From the NCBI RefSeq assembly GCF_013408685.1, contig NZ_JACBZY010000001.1, forward strand, positions 1,612,001 through 1,676,000: 64,000 nt of DNA. The letters are read 5' to 3'. The notes below the pieces were generated by a model. The model was not told the DNA's origin. It ran no database searches and saw nothing but the letters and a program-made list of their open reading frames with translations. This document shows, piece by piece, positions 1 to 8,178 of the stretch; position 1 is the first letter of the stretch, and every line of letters begins with the position of its first letter. The position numbers and the translations under genes were made by a program. Source of the DNA: Schumannella luteola (GTDB lineage: Bacteria > Actinomycetota > Actinomycetes > Actinomycetales > Microbacteriaceae).

Positions 1-1100
1 CCGGCCCGCTCGGCGTGGAACACCGATCCGGCGCTCTCGTCGGCGAGGATCTCGAGCGCGTCGCGCAGCTCCGCCCCGCCGGCCGACGACTCGAGCAGCG
101 CCACCGTGACGGGGTCGTCGGGGAACCCGCCCCAGACCGCCGTGGCGGTCTGTCGTGCGACCGCGGTGCTGCCGGCCAGCAGCAGCTCGAGCAGGCCCGC
201 GCGCAGCGCCCGCCGCGATTCGTCGAGGGCGCGGTTCTGTTCGAGCGCCAGGCTGGCCAGGGCGATCACGCTCGTGACCAGCTCGGTCGCGGCGCGGTCG
301 AGGGGCTGCTCGTGCTGCAGCACCAGCGCCCCGCGCAGGCCGCCGGGCTGCCCGAGAGTCTGCACGGTCACCCGGGCGCCGCCGGCGTCGAGGCGCGACG
401 CGGCGCGGCGTCCGCGGCGCAGCACCGCCACGACCTCGTCGGTGATCGTCGGCAGCAGTGCGAGATCCACCCCGCGCGCCGCCGGCACACGCACCGGCCG
501 CGCGGCGCCATCGAAGAGCGCCACGCGGCAGGCGAGGCGCGATTCGAGCTCGACGAGGATCGCGGAGATGCCATCGGGTTTGAGCGCGGCGAGGGCGATC
601 GCGCGTTGGGCGCCGAGTGACCATTCCATCGCGCGGGTGCGCTCGGCCGCGGTCGCCTCGGCGACGTGGCGGATGATCGCGATGAAGGGAATGCGGTCGG
701 GCACCTCCACGAGCGGGAACGACCGGTCGACGCAGGCCGCCAGCAGCTGCGGTGGAGTGCCGGCGTGCAGGAACTGCGTGGCGAAGCCGAGCCCGATGAC
801 GCCGGCGCCGATGAGCCGGTCGATGTAAGGGCCGAAGTCGTAGCGATCCGGATGCTCGAGCCCGAACTGGCTTCCGTCGGTCAGCAGCAGCGTGCCGGGG
901 GAGAGGAACTCGGTCGGGTCGTCGAGGTCGGAGCTGTGCACCCAGTCGACCGGGGCCGTGCGGCGACGTCGGCTCACCGTGTCGTCGAAGGCGTCGATGC
1001 CATAGGCCGTCGTGTCGGTCGCGCTGCCGCCGGGGCCGGTTCCGGCGAGCCGGAGCCGCAGCTCGCGCACCGCGAGCAGTCCGTCGATCGTCGGCTCCAT
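1..1100 (-). CDS. PucR-family transcriptional regulator (3' end outside the window)
   Basis: The reverse strand reads open from an ATG at 1100 to the window edge (about 366 codons, no stop reached), so the C-terminal HTH is not visible. The N-terminal part resembles the PucR N-terminal domain: a segment near residues 50-75 (VDWVHSSDL, then LSPGTLLLTDG) is the usual signature, and residues 170-300 look like the GAF-like linker of PucR/CdaR regulators. Family members usually control purine, amine or amino acid catabolism. It is divergent from the class III aminotransferase at 1266, so control of that gene is the natural inference. A GGAGGA sits just 2 bases before the ATG, and a TAGGGT hexamer lies 30 bases upstream. 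Confidence 0.8.
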   Translation of the reverse strand, partial: MEPTIDGLLAVRELRLRLAGTGPGGSATDTTAYGIDAFDDTVSRRRRTAPVDWVHSSDLDDPTEFLSPGTLLLTDGSQFGLEHPDRYDFGPYIDRLIGAGVIGLGFATQFLHAGTPPQLLAACVDRSFPLVEVPDRIPFIAIIRHVAEATAAERTRAMEWSLGAQRAIALAALKPDGISAILVELESRLACRVALFDGAARPVRVPAARGVDLALLPTITDEVVAVLRRGRRAASRLDAGGARVTVQTLGQPGGLRGALVLQHEQPLDRAATELVTSVIALASLALEQNRALDESRRALRAGLLELLLAGSTAVARQTATAVWGGFPDDPVTVALLESSAGGAELRDALEILADESAGSVFHAERA

Positions 1101-1130
1101 GGTCCTCCGCTCGACAGGATCCGTGCGCCG

Positions 1131-1136
1131 ACCCTA
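1131..1136 (-). promoter_or_regulatory. -10-like hexamer of the PucR-type gene
   Basis: TAGGGT on the reverse strand lies about 30 bases before the ATG at 1100, leaving a short leader that holds the GGAGGA ribosome binding site. No convincing -35 is visible. Confidence 0.45.
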
Positions 1137-1265
1137 ACAGCGCCCAGCGTGCCAGAGTGGTGATCGCCGGCTGTCTGTCGCTCCATTTCGTGATCGCTTC
1201 GACGGTCGGATCGGCGCACCATGAATCCAGGCGGAGCGGCCGCCGATGGAAGGAACGCGAGCACC

Positions 1266-2603
1266 ATGACCCTCACGAGCGGCTACGACTTCGATCAGGC
1301 GACCAGCGCCGATCGCATCCGCGAACTCGATCGCAGCGTCTTCCACTCCTGGTCGGCCCAGGGCTCGCTCGATCCGCTCACGATCGCGGGCGGCGAGGGC
1401 AGCACCGTCTGGGATGCGGACGGCCGCCGCTACCTCGACTTCTCCAGCCAGCTCGTGAACACCAACATCGGGCACCAGCACCCCGCCGTGATCCGCGCGA
1501 TCCAGGAGCAGGCCGCCGTGCTCGCGACCGTCGCCCCCGCTCACGCGGTCGCCGTGCGCGGCCAGGCCGCGCAGCGCATCCTCGGCCACGCCCCCGCCGG
1601 CTTCGACAAGGTCTTCTTCACCAACGGAGGTGCGGATGCGAACGAGAACGCGATCCGCCTCGCCCGTCTGCACACGGGCCGCGACAAGGTCGTGTCGACC
1701 TATCGCTCCTATCACGGCAACACCGGCGCCGCCGTCGTCGCGACCGGCGACTGGCGCCGCGTGCCCAACGAGTTCGCGCGTGGTCACGTGCACGTCTTCG
1801 GACCGTACCTCTACCGCAGCGAGTTCTGGGCCGAGACCCCCGAGCAGGAGAGCGAGCGCGCGCTGCGCCACCTCGAGCGCACGATCCAGGCCGAGGGACC
1901 CGACAGCGTCGCTGCGATCCTGCTCGAGACGATCCCGGGCACGGCCGGCATCCTGACGCCGCCGCCCGGCTACCTCGAAGGCGTGCGGGCGATCGCCGAC
2001 CGCTACGGGATCGTGTTCATCCTCGACGAGGTCATGGCCGGCTTCGGCCGCACCGGCGAGTGGTTCGCGCTCGACGCCTTCGGCGTCACCCCCGACCTGA
2101 TCACCTTCGCCAAGGGCGTCAACTCCGGCTACGTGCCGGTCGGCGGCATCGTCATCTCGGATGCCATCGCGGCGACCTTCGACGAGCGCGTCTTCCCCGG
2201 CGGTCTCACCTACTCGGGCCACCCGCTCGCGATGGCGTCGATCGTCGGCGCACTCGACGCGATGGAGACCGAGGGCATCGTCGCGAACGCGAAGCGCATC
2301 GGTGCCGACGTGCTCGCCCCGGGACTCGCCGAGCTGCAGCAGAAGCATGCGCTGATCGGCGAGGTGCGCGGGTCCGGCGTGTTCTGGGCCCTCGAGCTCG
2401 TCGCCCACCGCGGAACCCGCGAACCCCTCGCCGCCGGGTACATCGGCCGCGCGAAGAAGCTCCTGATGCAGCGCGGACTGCTGCCCTTCACGGCCGACAA
2501 CCGCATCCACGTCGTGCCGCCGGCCGTGGTCGCCGACGACGAGGCGGCGCAGGCCCTCGGGATCTACGACGAGGTGCTGACCGCCCTCGCGCGGGAGCTC
2601 TGA
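1266..2603 (+). CDS. class III PLP-dependent aminotransferase (omega-amino acid/amine type)
   Basis: A 445-residue protein of class III (fold type I) aminotransferase length. The PLP pocket is visible: LDEVMAGFGRTG around residue 253, with Asp254 as the expected pyridine-nitrogen partner, and LITFAKGVNSG with the Schiff-base Lys at about 283, followed by GGIVIS. The family moves an amino group from an omega-amino acid, polyamine or diamine to pyruvate or 2-oxoglutarate; the substrate cannot be read from sequence. I chose the ATG at 1266, after GGAAGGA at 1248-1254, over an upstream in-frame ATG at 1221 that has no ribosome binding site. The divergent PucR-type regulator suggests a catabolic role induced by its substrate. 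Confidence 0.85.
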   Translation: MTLTSGYDFDQATSADRIRELDRSVFHSWSAQGSLDPLTIAGGEGSTVWDADGRRYLDFSSQLVNTNIGHQHPAVIRAIQEQAAVLATVAPAHAVAVRGQAAQRILGHAPAGFDKVFFTNGGADANENAIRLARLHTGRDKVVSTYRSYHGNTGAAVVATGDWRRVPNEFARGHVHVFGPYLYRSEFWAETPEQESERALRHLERTIQAEGPDSVAAILLETIPGTAGILTPPPGYLEGVRAIADRYGIVFILDEVMAGFGRTGEWFALDAFGVTPDLITFAKGVNSGYVPVGGIVISDAIAATFDERVFPGGLTYSGHPLAMASIVGALDAMETEGIVANAKRIGADVLAPGLAELQQKHALIGEVRGSGVFWALELVAHRGTREPLAAGYIGRAKKLLMQRGLLPFTADNRIHVVPPAVVADDEAAQALGIYDEVLTALAREL

Positions 2604-2653
2604 GCCGAGGCATCCCACCGACTCGGGGGGCGGTCCGCCGCCTCCGCACCGAC

Positions 2654-2782
2654 CGGGCGCTTCGAGCGCCCGCCGACCCGGCCGGGGTGGGCATCCTGAT
2701 GCCGCTTGCTGCCCGCCGCCGGTCCGCGCCGTCCGCTCACGGCGCTCGAAGGCCCCGGGATCTCGTCGTCTCGGGGCTTTCG
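2654..2782 (+). terminator. two hairpins after the aminotransferase gene; content of the 2604-2977 gap
   Basis: The 374-base gap contains an 8-bp perfect stem (2654-2661 with 2665-2672, CGGGCGCT) and a stronger 14-bp stem (2747-2760 with 2769-2782, two G.U pairs, 8-base loop). The second is the more convincing factor-independent terminator, though the T tract is missing as is usual at this GC. Apart from the DedA promoter at 2966 I see nothing else in the gap. Confidence 0.55.
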
Positions 2783-2965
2783 ACGTGGTCGGACGCGTCG
2801 CGCTGAGGCGCCCGCCGCAGCGAGGGAGTCGGGAGATCGACCAGCGTCGCCCCTGCATGATCCGCTCTGCGCTGCTTCCGCCCGAGTGCTGTGTCCCCCG
2901 TGGAGTCACTCCCTGGTCTGACGACCTCGGGACCTCCGGTCGATGTGGTGCACTGCGGTGCTCCG

Positions 2966-2971
2966 TAGCGT
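2966..2971 (+). promoter_or_regulatory. -10 hexamer for leaderless DedA gene
   Basis: TAGCGT ends exactly 6 bases before the ATG at 2978, and no Shine-Dalgarno is present. Transcription would start at or next to the A of the ATG. Confidence 0.6.
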
Positions 2972-2977
2972 CGGATC

Positions 2978-3592
2978 ATGGACGTCGTCAACGAGCTCAT
3001 CTCCCAGGCCGCCACCTCGCCGTGGCTGCTGCCGATCGTGTTCGCGCTGACGATCGTCGACGGGTTCTTCCCGCCCATGCCGAGCGAGACCGTGCTCGTC
3101 GCGGGTATCGCGGTGGCGGCTTCGGCGAGCGATCCGCTCAGCGTCGTGCTGCTGTGCCTGGTCGCGGCGCTCGGCGCGGCGATCGGCGACAACATCGCCT
3201 ACTCGATCGGACACGGCGTGGGGTCGACGCGATTCCGCTGGATGCGCACGCCGCGTTCGGCTGCCACGATCGGCCGTGCGCGGCACGCGCTCGATCGCCG
3301 GCCTGCGCCGCTGCTGCTCGCCGGGCGGTTCATCCCGGTCGGCCGCGTCGTGATCAACATGACCGCGGGTGCTCTGCGCTTCCCGCGACGACGCTTCATC
3401 CCGCTGTGCCTGGTCTCGGCGCTGTCGTGGGCCGTGTTCAGCGCGGTGATCGGGATCTTCGCCGGAAGATGGCGCAGCGGCAGCCCCCTGCTCAGCGCAC
3501 TGCTCGGCACTCTGCTGGCGCTCGGCATCGGTCTTCTGATCGAGCGCATCCACTCGCTGCGGGGCCGGTCGTCCGGGGCGACGGCGGGCTGA
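2978..3592 (+). CDS. DedA-family membrane protein
   Basis: This 204-residue protein has the DedA/VTT layout: a short N-terminal helix, a re-entrant region with FPPMPSETVL (residues 29-38), GDNIAYSIGHGVG (about 68-80), and the conserved arginine segment LAGRFIPVGRVVINMTAG (about 109-126), followed by two hydrophobic helices and a basic tail. DedA proteins act in membrane lipid (undecaprenyl phosphate or phospholipid) translocation and in proton-motive-force homeostasis. The gene stands alone, begins as an apparent leaderless transcript, and converges with the DUF998-like gene. Confidence 0.85.
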   Translation: MDVVNELISQAATSPWLLPIVFALTIVDGFFPPMPSETVLVAGIAVAASASDPLSVVLLCLVAALGAAIGDNIAYSIGHGVGSTRFRWMRTPRSAATIGRARHALDRRPAPLLLAGRFIPVGRVVINMTAGALRFPRRRFIPLCLVSALSWAVFSAVIGIFAGRWRSGSPLLSALLGTLLALGIGLLIERIHSLRGRSSGATAG

Positions 3593-3637
3593 CCTCGGTC
3601 CGTCGCCACGCCAGGTTCCGGAGCGCTTCGACGGGAC

Positions 3638-3655
3638 CGCCGCCGCAGGGCGGCG
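3638..3655. terminator. short hairpin between convergent genes
   Basis: A 7-bp GC stem (CGCCGCC with GGCGGCG) with a GCAG loop lies in the 84-base space between the DedA gene and the convergent membrane-protein gene. It could stop transcription from either side. No T tract is present. Confidence 0.35.
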
Positions 3656-3676
3656 CCCCGGGCGTCCCGCCCAGCG

Positions 3677-4987
3677 TCATCGCGAGGATCGCCGGCCGAG
3701 AAGGAGCCCGGCGGCGAGACCCGCCGAGATCCCGAGCACGGCGTCGACCGTGAGCGGACCGAGGGCTCGCGCAGATCCCAAGGACCCGGGTCGCGTGCAT
3801 CCCTGCGATCGCGTCGATCCCGTGAACCCCGCAGAAGGCGTCGCGGCGACCGCGCCGAGGCCGCGCGCCGAGGCTCCGACCGAGCGCGCGTCCGCTGTCT
3901 CGAGCAGGCGAGGCGACTCCGCCGGGTCGCCGATCGTGCGGGCGAAGAGCATGAGCCAGCCGAAGATCACGATGACCGAGAGCAGCTCGAGCGCGGTCGT
4001 GTTGAAGTAGCCGACGGGCCAGTAGAGCAGCACCATGCCGAGCAGCACCGCCAGGAACACGGTCGTCGTCGACGTGAAGGCGCGGGTGAGCCCGGCGATC
4101 GCCAGCGGCACCACGAGGATCAGCGCGGCGAAGCCGGCGAGCAGCCCGTAGGCGAAGACCTTGTGCAGCGGCTCGTTCTCGCTGACCGGAACCCAGCCGA
4201 CGCCGATGAGCGCGACTCCGACGACGAACAGCAGGCCCCGCACTACCGTCGGGCCGTGCACCCGCTCGGCACGGCGGCTGCGGGCGTGCAGGTCGAAGGT
4301 GACGAAGTCGGCGAGGGTCAGGATGGCGGTGCCGGCGACGATGATCGTCAGATTGAAGGTGGCGGCCGAGACCGCGGTGCCGGCGCCGAGGGTGCTGAAG
4401 TTGGCGCGCCACCAGTCCGGCTGCTCGGTCGTCAGCATGCTGGCGAAGCAACCGGCCAGCAGGAACAGGCCGAGCAGCACCGAGAGGCGGCGCGTCGTCA
4501 TGTCGGAGGCGATCGCCGACATGATCAGGGCGCTCGCTCCGGTCGTCGCGGCGACGACGGCGGACGCGGCGAGGCGATCGACTTCGAGGTCGCGGAAGGC
4601 GAGCGCGAGCACCGCGAACAGCGAGCTGGTGAGCAGCACGGCGACGCCGGCGGCTGTGAACGCGAGGCCGACGGTGTCGAGCACGTGCCGCCACAGGCGA
4701 CGGGCGCGCCAGCGGGCGCCGCCGCGACTCGCGAGCACGTAGCCGACCGCGAACGAGGCCCCGCCCGCGAGCCCGGCGAAGATCGCGGCGACCGCCCCGA
4801 CCGATCCCGCGCCCCACAGCGGAGCGGGCGAGCTCAGGATCGCGCCGAACACAGCGCCGACCACCAGCGCGATCGCGCCCGCGACGAGGCCGCGTGCGTC
4901 AGCGGATCGTGCGGCCGTTCGCGTGGCGGTCCGCGTCGCGAGCGGCGCAGCGTCGGGCCCGCCTGTCGCGCTGCGCCCGGCGTCCAT
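3677..4987 (-). CDS. multi-pass membrane protein, DUF998-like
   Basis: A 436-residue protein with about ten hydrophobic segments between residues 33 and 345, then a roughly 90-residue C-terminal tail rich in Gly, Ala and Ser. The spacing of helices and loops such as MSAIASDM and VGVALIGVGWVPVSENEPLHK resembles the DUF998 membrane family, whose function is not established. The resemblance is my reading and needs a profile search. The ATG at 4987 is supported by CAGGAT placed 6 bases upstream (leaderless pattern). It has no operon partner. Confidence 0.65.
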   Translation of the reverse strand: MDAGRSATGGPDAAPLATRTATRTAARSADARGLVAGAIALVVGAVFGAILSSPAPLWGAGSVGAVAAIFAGLAGGASFAVGYVLASRGGARWRARRLWRHVLDTVGLAFTAAGVAVLLTSSLFAVLALAFRDLEVDRLAASAVVAATTGASALIMSAIASDMTTRRLSVLLGLFLLAGCFASMLTTEQPDWWRANFSTLGAGTAVSAATFNLTIIVAGTAILTLADFVTFDLHARSRRAERVHGPTVVRGLLFVVGVALIGVGWVPVSENEPLHKVFAYGLLAGFAALILVVPLAIAGLTRAFTSTTTVFLAVLLGMVLLYWPVGYFNTTALELLSVIVIFGWLMLFARTIGDPAESPRLLETADARSVGASARGLGAVAATPSAGFTGSTRSQGCTRPGSLGSARALGPLTVDAVLGISAGLAAGLLLGRRSSR

Positions 4988-4993
4988 GCGCGC

Positions 4994-4999
4994 ATCCTG
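4994..4999 (-). promoter_or_regulatory. -10-like hexamer for leaderless DUF998-like gene
   Basis: CAGGAT on the reverse strand ends 6 bases before the ATG at 4987. The same hexamer at the same distance precedes the ThiF-rhodanese gene (43587-43592). Confidence 0.5.
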
Positions 5000-5151
5000 C
5001 CCCGGCTCGGCCGGGCGAGGGAGGATTCCCTGGGATCTCGCCGAGTGGATGAGCGAGGCGCCGGGCTCGGCGGGTGGGGCGCCGGGCGGACTGGAGGCTG
5101 GCTGGTTCGGCGGAGCCGACGGCGCCGACTGGGCCGATCCGGCCGCCGCCG

Positions 5152-5580
5152 TCAGTGCTCGTCGCCGACCGGATGCAGCGGGTTCGCGTGGCCGACGTGA
5201 TCGAGGGCGAGCTGCAGCAGCGCGCGCACGTGCGCGTCGTCGATCTCGTAGTGCGCCTCGCGGCCCTGGCGGTGCACGCTCACGACGCGGTGTGCGCGCA
5301 GCAGGCGCAGCGCGTGCGACACCGACGACTCGCTCGAACCGACGGCCGCGGCCAGATCGCGCACGCGCATCCGCCCGTTGAGGAGCGCCGAGAGGATGCG
5401 CACGCGGGCCGGATCGCCCAGCAGCGAGAAGACGTCGGCGACGTGCTCCACCGCGTCGTCGCGGGGGAGTGCGGCGCTGGGGAGTGCGGCGCTGGGGAGT
5501 GCAGCGCGGGCGTCCTCAGCCGGAACGGGCGCCGTCGCGGCCGCCGCATCCCTCGCATCGCTGCTGCTCATCGCGCTCAC
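5152..5580 (-). CDS. ArsR/SmtB-family zinc- or cobalt-responsive repressor (CzrA-like)
   Basis: 142 residues with a winged-helix ArsR core (FSLLGDPARVRILSALL, then SSESSVSHALRLLRAHRVV). In the last helix the sequence DDAHVRALLQLALDHVGH fits the alpha-5 metal site D-x-H-x10-H-x-x-H, the ligand set of CzrA-type Zn/Co sensors. This is the strongest functional evidence. The gene lies 28 bases downstream of, and on the same strand as, the CDF exporter, so the repressor is probably made from the efflux operon and acts at 6551-6576. The GTG at 5580 follows GGGGG at suitable spacing; an ATG 9 bases inside is possible. The N-terminus carries a low-complexity AALPS repeat encoded by a 15-base tandem repeat. 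Confidence 0.88.
   Translation of the reverse strand: MSAMSSSDARDAAAATAPVPAEDARAALPSAALPSAALPRDDAVEHVADVFSLLGDPARVRILSALLNGRMRVRDLAAAVGSSESSVSHALRLLRAHRVVSVHRQGREAHYEIDDAHVRALLQLALDHVGHANPLHPVGDEH
5465..5509. repeat. 15-bp tandem repeat, three units, inside the ArsR gene
   Basis: Two perfect units of GGGAGTGCGGCGCTG (5465-5479, 5480-5494) and a third with a few changes (5495-5509). They encode the AALPS repeats of the disordered N-terminus of the repressor. Confidence 0.8.
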
Positions 5581-5608
5581 GATAACCCCCGTCGGTCTCG
5601 AATCCGGC

Positions 5609-6538
5609 TCAGACCGGCAGCTCGCGCTCGCCGCGGAAGCTCGCCGGCTCGCACTGGATCGTGGCGTGGTGGATGCCGTTCTCGTCGAGCACGGCTTGCG
5701 TCGACTCGAGCACGGTCGCGTAGTCGGCGCCTTCGGCGACGCGCACGTGTCCGGTGCAGTTCTCGATGCCGGAGGTGAGAGTCCAGACGTGCAGGTCGTG
5801 CACGCTGTCGACGCCGGGCAGCGCCTCGATGCGGGCCACGAGCTTCGGCACGTCGACGTGCTTCGGGGCGACCTCGAGCAGGATGCGCAGGGCCTGCCGG
5901 GTGAGCAGGAAGGTGCGCGGCAGGATGAACAGCCCGATTCCGACGCCGATGATCGGGTCGGCCCACGCCCATCCGGTCGTCCAGAGGATGATCGCGGCGA
6001 CGATCACGCCCACCGAGCCGAGCATGTCGCCCATCACCTCGAGCATCGCGCCGCGCAGGTTGATGCTGTCGCGGGCGCCGGAGCGCAGCAGCAGGAAGCT
6101 GACGATGTTGACGGCGAGGCCGACGACCGCGGTGATCAGCAGCGGAGGGCCGGGCACGTGCTGCGGATCGCCGAGACGCATCACGGCCTCGACGATGACG
6201 TAGCCGGCGACGCCGAACAGCAGCACGCCGTTGGCGAGGGCGGCGAGCACCTCGAGCCGATAGAGGCCGTAGGTGCGCTGGGCGGTCGCGGGGCGACGCG
6301 CGAGCAGGATGGCGGTGAGCGCCATCGCGAGGCCGAGCACGTCGGTGCCCATGTGCCCGGCGTCGGAGATGAGGGCGAGCGAGTTCGTGGCGAAGCCGAC
6401 GATGAACTCGACGACCATGAAGGCGCCGGTGAGGATGACGGCGATGACCAGGGCGCGCAGGTGGCGGCTGCCGGCGCTGCCGGCGCTGTCGGCGCCGGCG
6501 TCGCCGATGGCGAGACCGTGGCTGTGTCCGGCGCCCAT
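5609..6538 (-). CDS. cation diffusion facilitator (CDF) metal exporter
   Basis: A 309-residue CDF protein: His-containing N-terminus (GAGHSHG), six predicted membrane helices, and a cytoplasmic C-terminal domain from about residue 215 with the usual VDSVHDLHVWTLTSG. Helix II carries the metal motif SDAGHMGTD (HxxxD). In helix V the usual HxxxD appears as EVMGD, so Glu replaces the His of the transport site, which may alter metal preference. Family role: proton-coupled efflux of Zn, Co or Cd. I chose the ATG at 6538 (GGGAG about 6 bases upstream) because an in-frame ATG at 6574 lies inside the operator. It forms an operon with the CzrA-like gene downstream. Confidence 0.9.
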   Translation of the reverse strand: MGAGHSHGLAIGDAGADSAGSAGSRHLRALVIAVILTGAFMVVEFIVGFATNSLALISDAGHMGTDVLGLAMALTAILLARRPATAQRTYGLYRLEVLAALANGVLLFGVAGYVIVEAVMRLGDPQHVPGPPLLITAVVGLAVNIVSFLLLRSGARDSINLRGAMLEVMGDMLGSVGVIVAAIILWTTGWAWADPIIGVGIGLFILPRTFLLTRQALRILLEVAPKHVDVPKLVARIEALPGVDSVHDLHVWTLTSGIENCTGHVRVAEGADYATVLESTQAVLDENGIHHATIQCEPASFRGERELPV

Positions 6539-6550
6539 ATGCTCTCCCGT

Positions 6551-6576
6551 CTGTTCATATGAACAGTCGTTCATAT
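6551..6576 (-). promoter_or_regulatory. CzrA/SmtB-type operator of the metal-efflux operon
   Basis: Positions 6557-6576 hold the perfect 8-4-8 inverted repeat ATATGAACAGTCGTTCATAT, matching the TGAA-N6-TTCA core of SmtB/CzrA operators. An overlapping perfect 16-bp palindrome (6551-6566) uses the same half-site again, so three half-sites are present. The AT-rich block stands out sharply from its surroundings and is directly upstream of the CDF start. Confidence 0.85.
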
Positions 6577-6637
6577 ATTGGGCGTGTGGCGTGACGGTGT
6601 CAACCCCGCGGCATCGGCGTCCGGGATGCCGGCCGGG

Positions 6638-8068
6638 TCAGATCGTCATGTCGACGATCTTCTTCGCCACCGCGAGCATCTCCGGGGTGCAGGTCACCGG
6701 GTAGTTGATGCGGTAATCGGGCTTCTGCACGAGCGACATGCACTCGGCCGAGGCCTCGTACTCCCAGCTGAGGCCCGCCATCCAGTCGGGCATCTGCCCG
6801 GCCTGGTCGGTGAACAGGCGGGTGAAGTCGGGGTCGGCCTTCATCCGGTCGTCGACGCGGTTCTGCAGCACGTGCGAGAACTCGTGCACCATCACGTCAT
6901 CCCAGGTGTCCTGCCCGGCGGTCGCGGCGGCGCGGTAGACGGTGGGCGCCATGACCTTCGTCGGCCAGCGGGATGAGACGCAGGCCTGGGTGCCGTCGGT
7001 GCCGTTGCCGCAGGTGGCGTCGCTGAACTCGAACTCGGCGATGCCACCGCTGATGCGGTCGAGCGCGGCCTCGGCGGGGCTGCCGGTCGTGTTGACCATG
7101 TTCGCCGCCTTCGGCGCGTAAGTCGTCTCCCAGTCGGCCACCTCCTCGGCGATCTCGGCCGCGAGGTCGTCGACGACGCTGATCGACGAGGTGATCATCC
7201 ACAGTCGCGGGCTGGACGAGGAGCGCTCGTCGTCGACCTCGGACGTCGCGCGATCGAGGCTCGCCTGGCTGCGGACGAGCTCGTAGCCGTAGCGGTGCTC
7301 GTCGAGGTAGGCGACCAGGTCGGCGCGCTTCTGATCGAAGAGCGCGATCGCCTCCTTCGGCGTGCGCGGCGCTGCGGTGCCGGAACCCGAGGCGGAGTCG
7401 GCGGACCCGCGCAGGATCGCGCCGGCGGCGATCACCACGATCAGCAGCAGCGCGAGCAGGCCGAGACCGCCTCCGCCGACGCCGAGCAGCACCTTGCCCC
7501 AGGTGGGCATGCCCGACTGCACCCGCGCGGGCGGGCGCTGCGGCTGCAGGTAGGGCGGATACGGCGCGTACGCCGGATGCGGGGCGTACGGCTGCTGCGG
7601 AGCGAAGGATCGCTGTGCCGGGTAGGGCTGCGGTGCGTAGAGCTGAGGTGCGAGGTTCTGCGGCGGGTACTGCTGCGGCAGGTGCTGTTGCGGGTACGAC
7701 GGCAGGGGCGGGCCGGCCGGCGTCGCGTACGGAGAAGGGGACGCCGGCGGCTGCGGCGCGTACTGCTGCGAGGCGTACTGCTGAGAGGCGTGCTGCGGCG
7801 GCGGCGCCGCACGCGGTGGCACGTATCCGCTCGGCGGCACCCAGCCCTGCGACGACGGGGACGCGGTCGGCGGCGGCGAGGCGAGCGCGGGCGAGGGCTG
7901 GGCAGGTGCGACCTGGGCGGGTGCGCCCTGAGCCGGTGCATACTGCTCCGTCGCAACCGGGGCCGTCACGACCGGCCGCGGTCGGGTCTGCCCGGTCCAG
8001 CGCTCGCCGTCCCAGAGGCGGATCAGGTGCGGATCGACGGGGTCGGGATACCAGGCCGGGGCGGGCAT
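6638..8068 (-). CDS. membrane-anchored DUF2510 protein with HExxH metallopeptidase-like domain
   Basis: A 476-residue protein in four parts: a DUF2510 domain at residues 1-40 (PAWYPDP, LWDGERWTG), a Pro/Gln/Ala/Tyr-rich linker to about 190, one membrane helix near 200-225, and an extracytoplasmic C-terminal domain. Near residue 390 it has VMVHEFSHVLQ, a zinc HExxH motif, and 50 residues later EYEASAEC, which could supply the third, gluzincin-type Glu ligand. Several Cys may form disulfides. The substrate is unknown. The start at 8068 begins the DUF2510 domain; TACAGT 35 bases upstream makes an earlier in-frame ATG at 8128 unlikely. No operon partner is apparent. Confidence 0.75.
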   Translation of the reverse strand: MPAPAWYPDPVDPHLIRLWDGERWTGQTRPRPVVTAPVATEQYAPAQGAPAQVAPAQPSPALASPPPTASPSSQGWVPPSGYVPPRAAPPPQHASQQYASQQYAPQPPASPSPYATPAGPPLPSYPQQHLPQQYPPQNLAPQLYAPQPYPAQRSFAPQQPYAPHPAYAPYPPYLQPQRPPARVQSGMPTWGKVLLGVGGGGLGLLALLLIVVIAAGAILRGSADSASGSGTAAPRTPKEAIALFDQKRADLVAYLDEHRYGYELVRSQASLDRATSEVDDERSSSSPRLWMITSSISVVDDLAAEIAEEVADWETTYAPKAANMVNTTGSPAEAALDRISGGIAEFEFSDATCGNGTDGTQACVSSRWPTKVMAPTVYRAAATAGQDTWDDVMVHEFSHVLQNRVDDRMKADPDFTRLFTDQAGQMPDWMAGLSWEYEASAECMSLVQKPDYRINYPVTCTPEMLAVAKKIVDMTI

Positions 8069-8102
8069 GTGCGGGAGGAGCCTTTCACTGCGCAGACGGC
8101 TC

Positions 8103-8108
8103 ACTGTA
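8103..8108 (-). promoter_or_regulatory. -10-like hexamer of the DUF2510 metallopeptidase-like gene
   Basis: TACAGT on the reverse strand, about 34 bases before the ATG at 8068, gives a short leader containing AAAGG. Confidence 0.45.
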
Positions 8109-8178
8109 ACCCGCCGCTGAGCTTTCATCAGCGGGGATGCGCGACCACGGTCGGGCGTCGGTCAGCGGGCGTCGAGCG

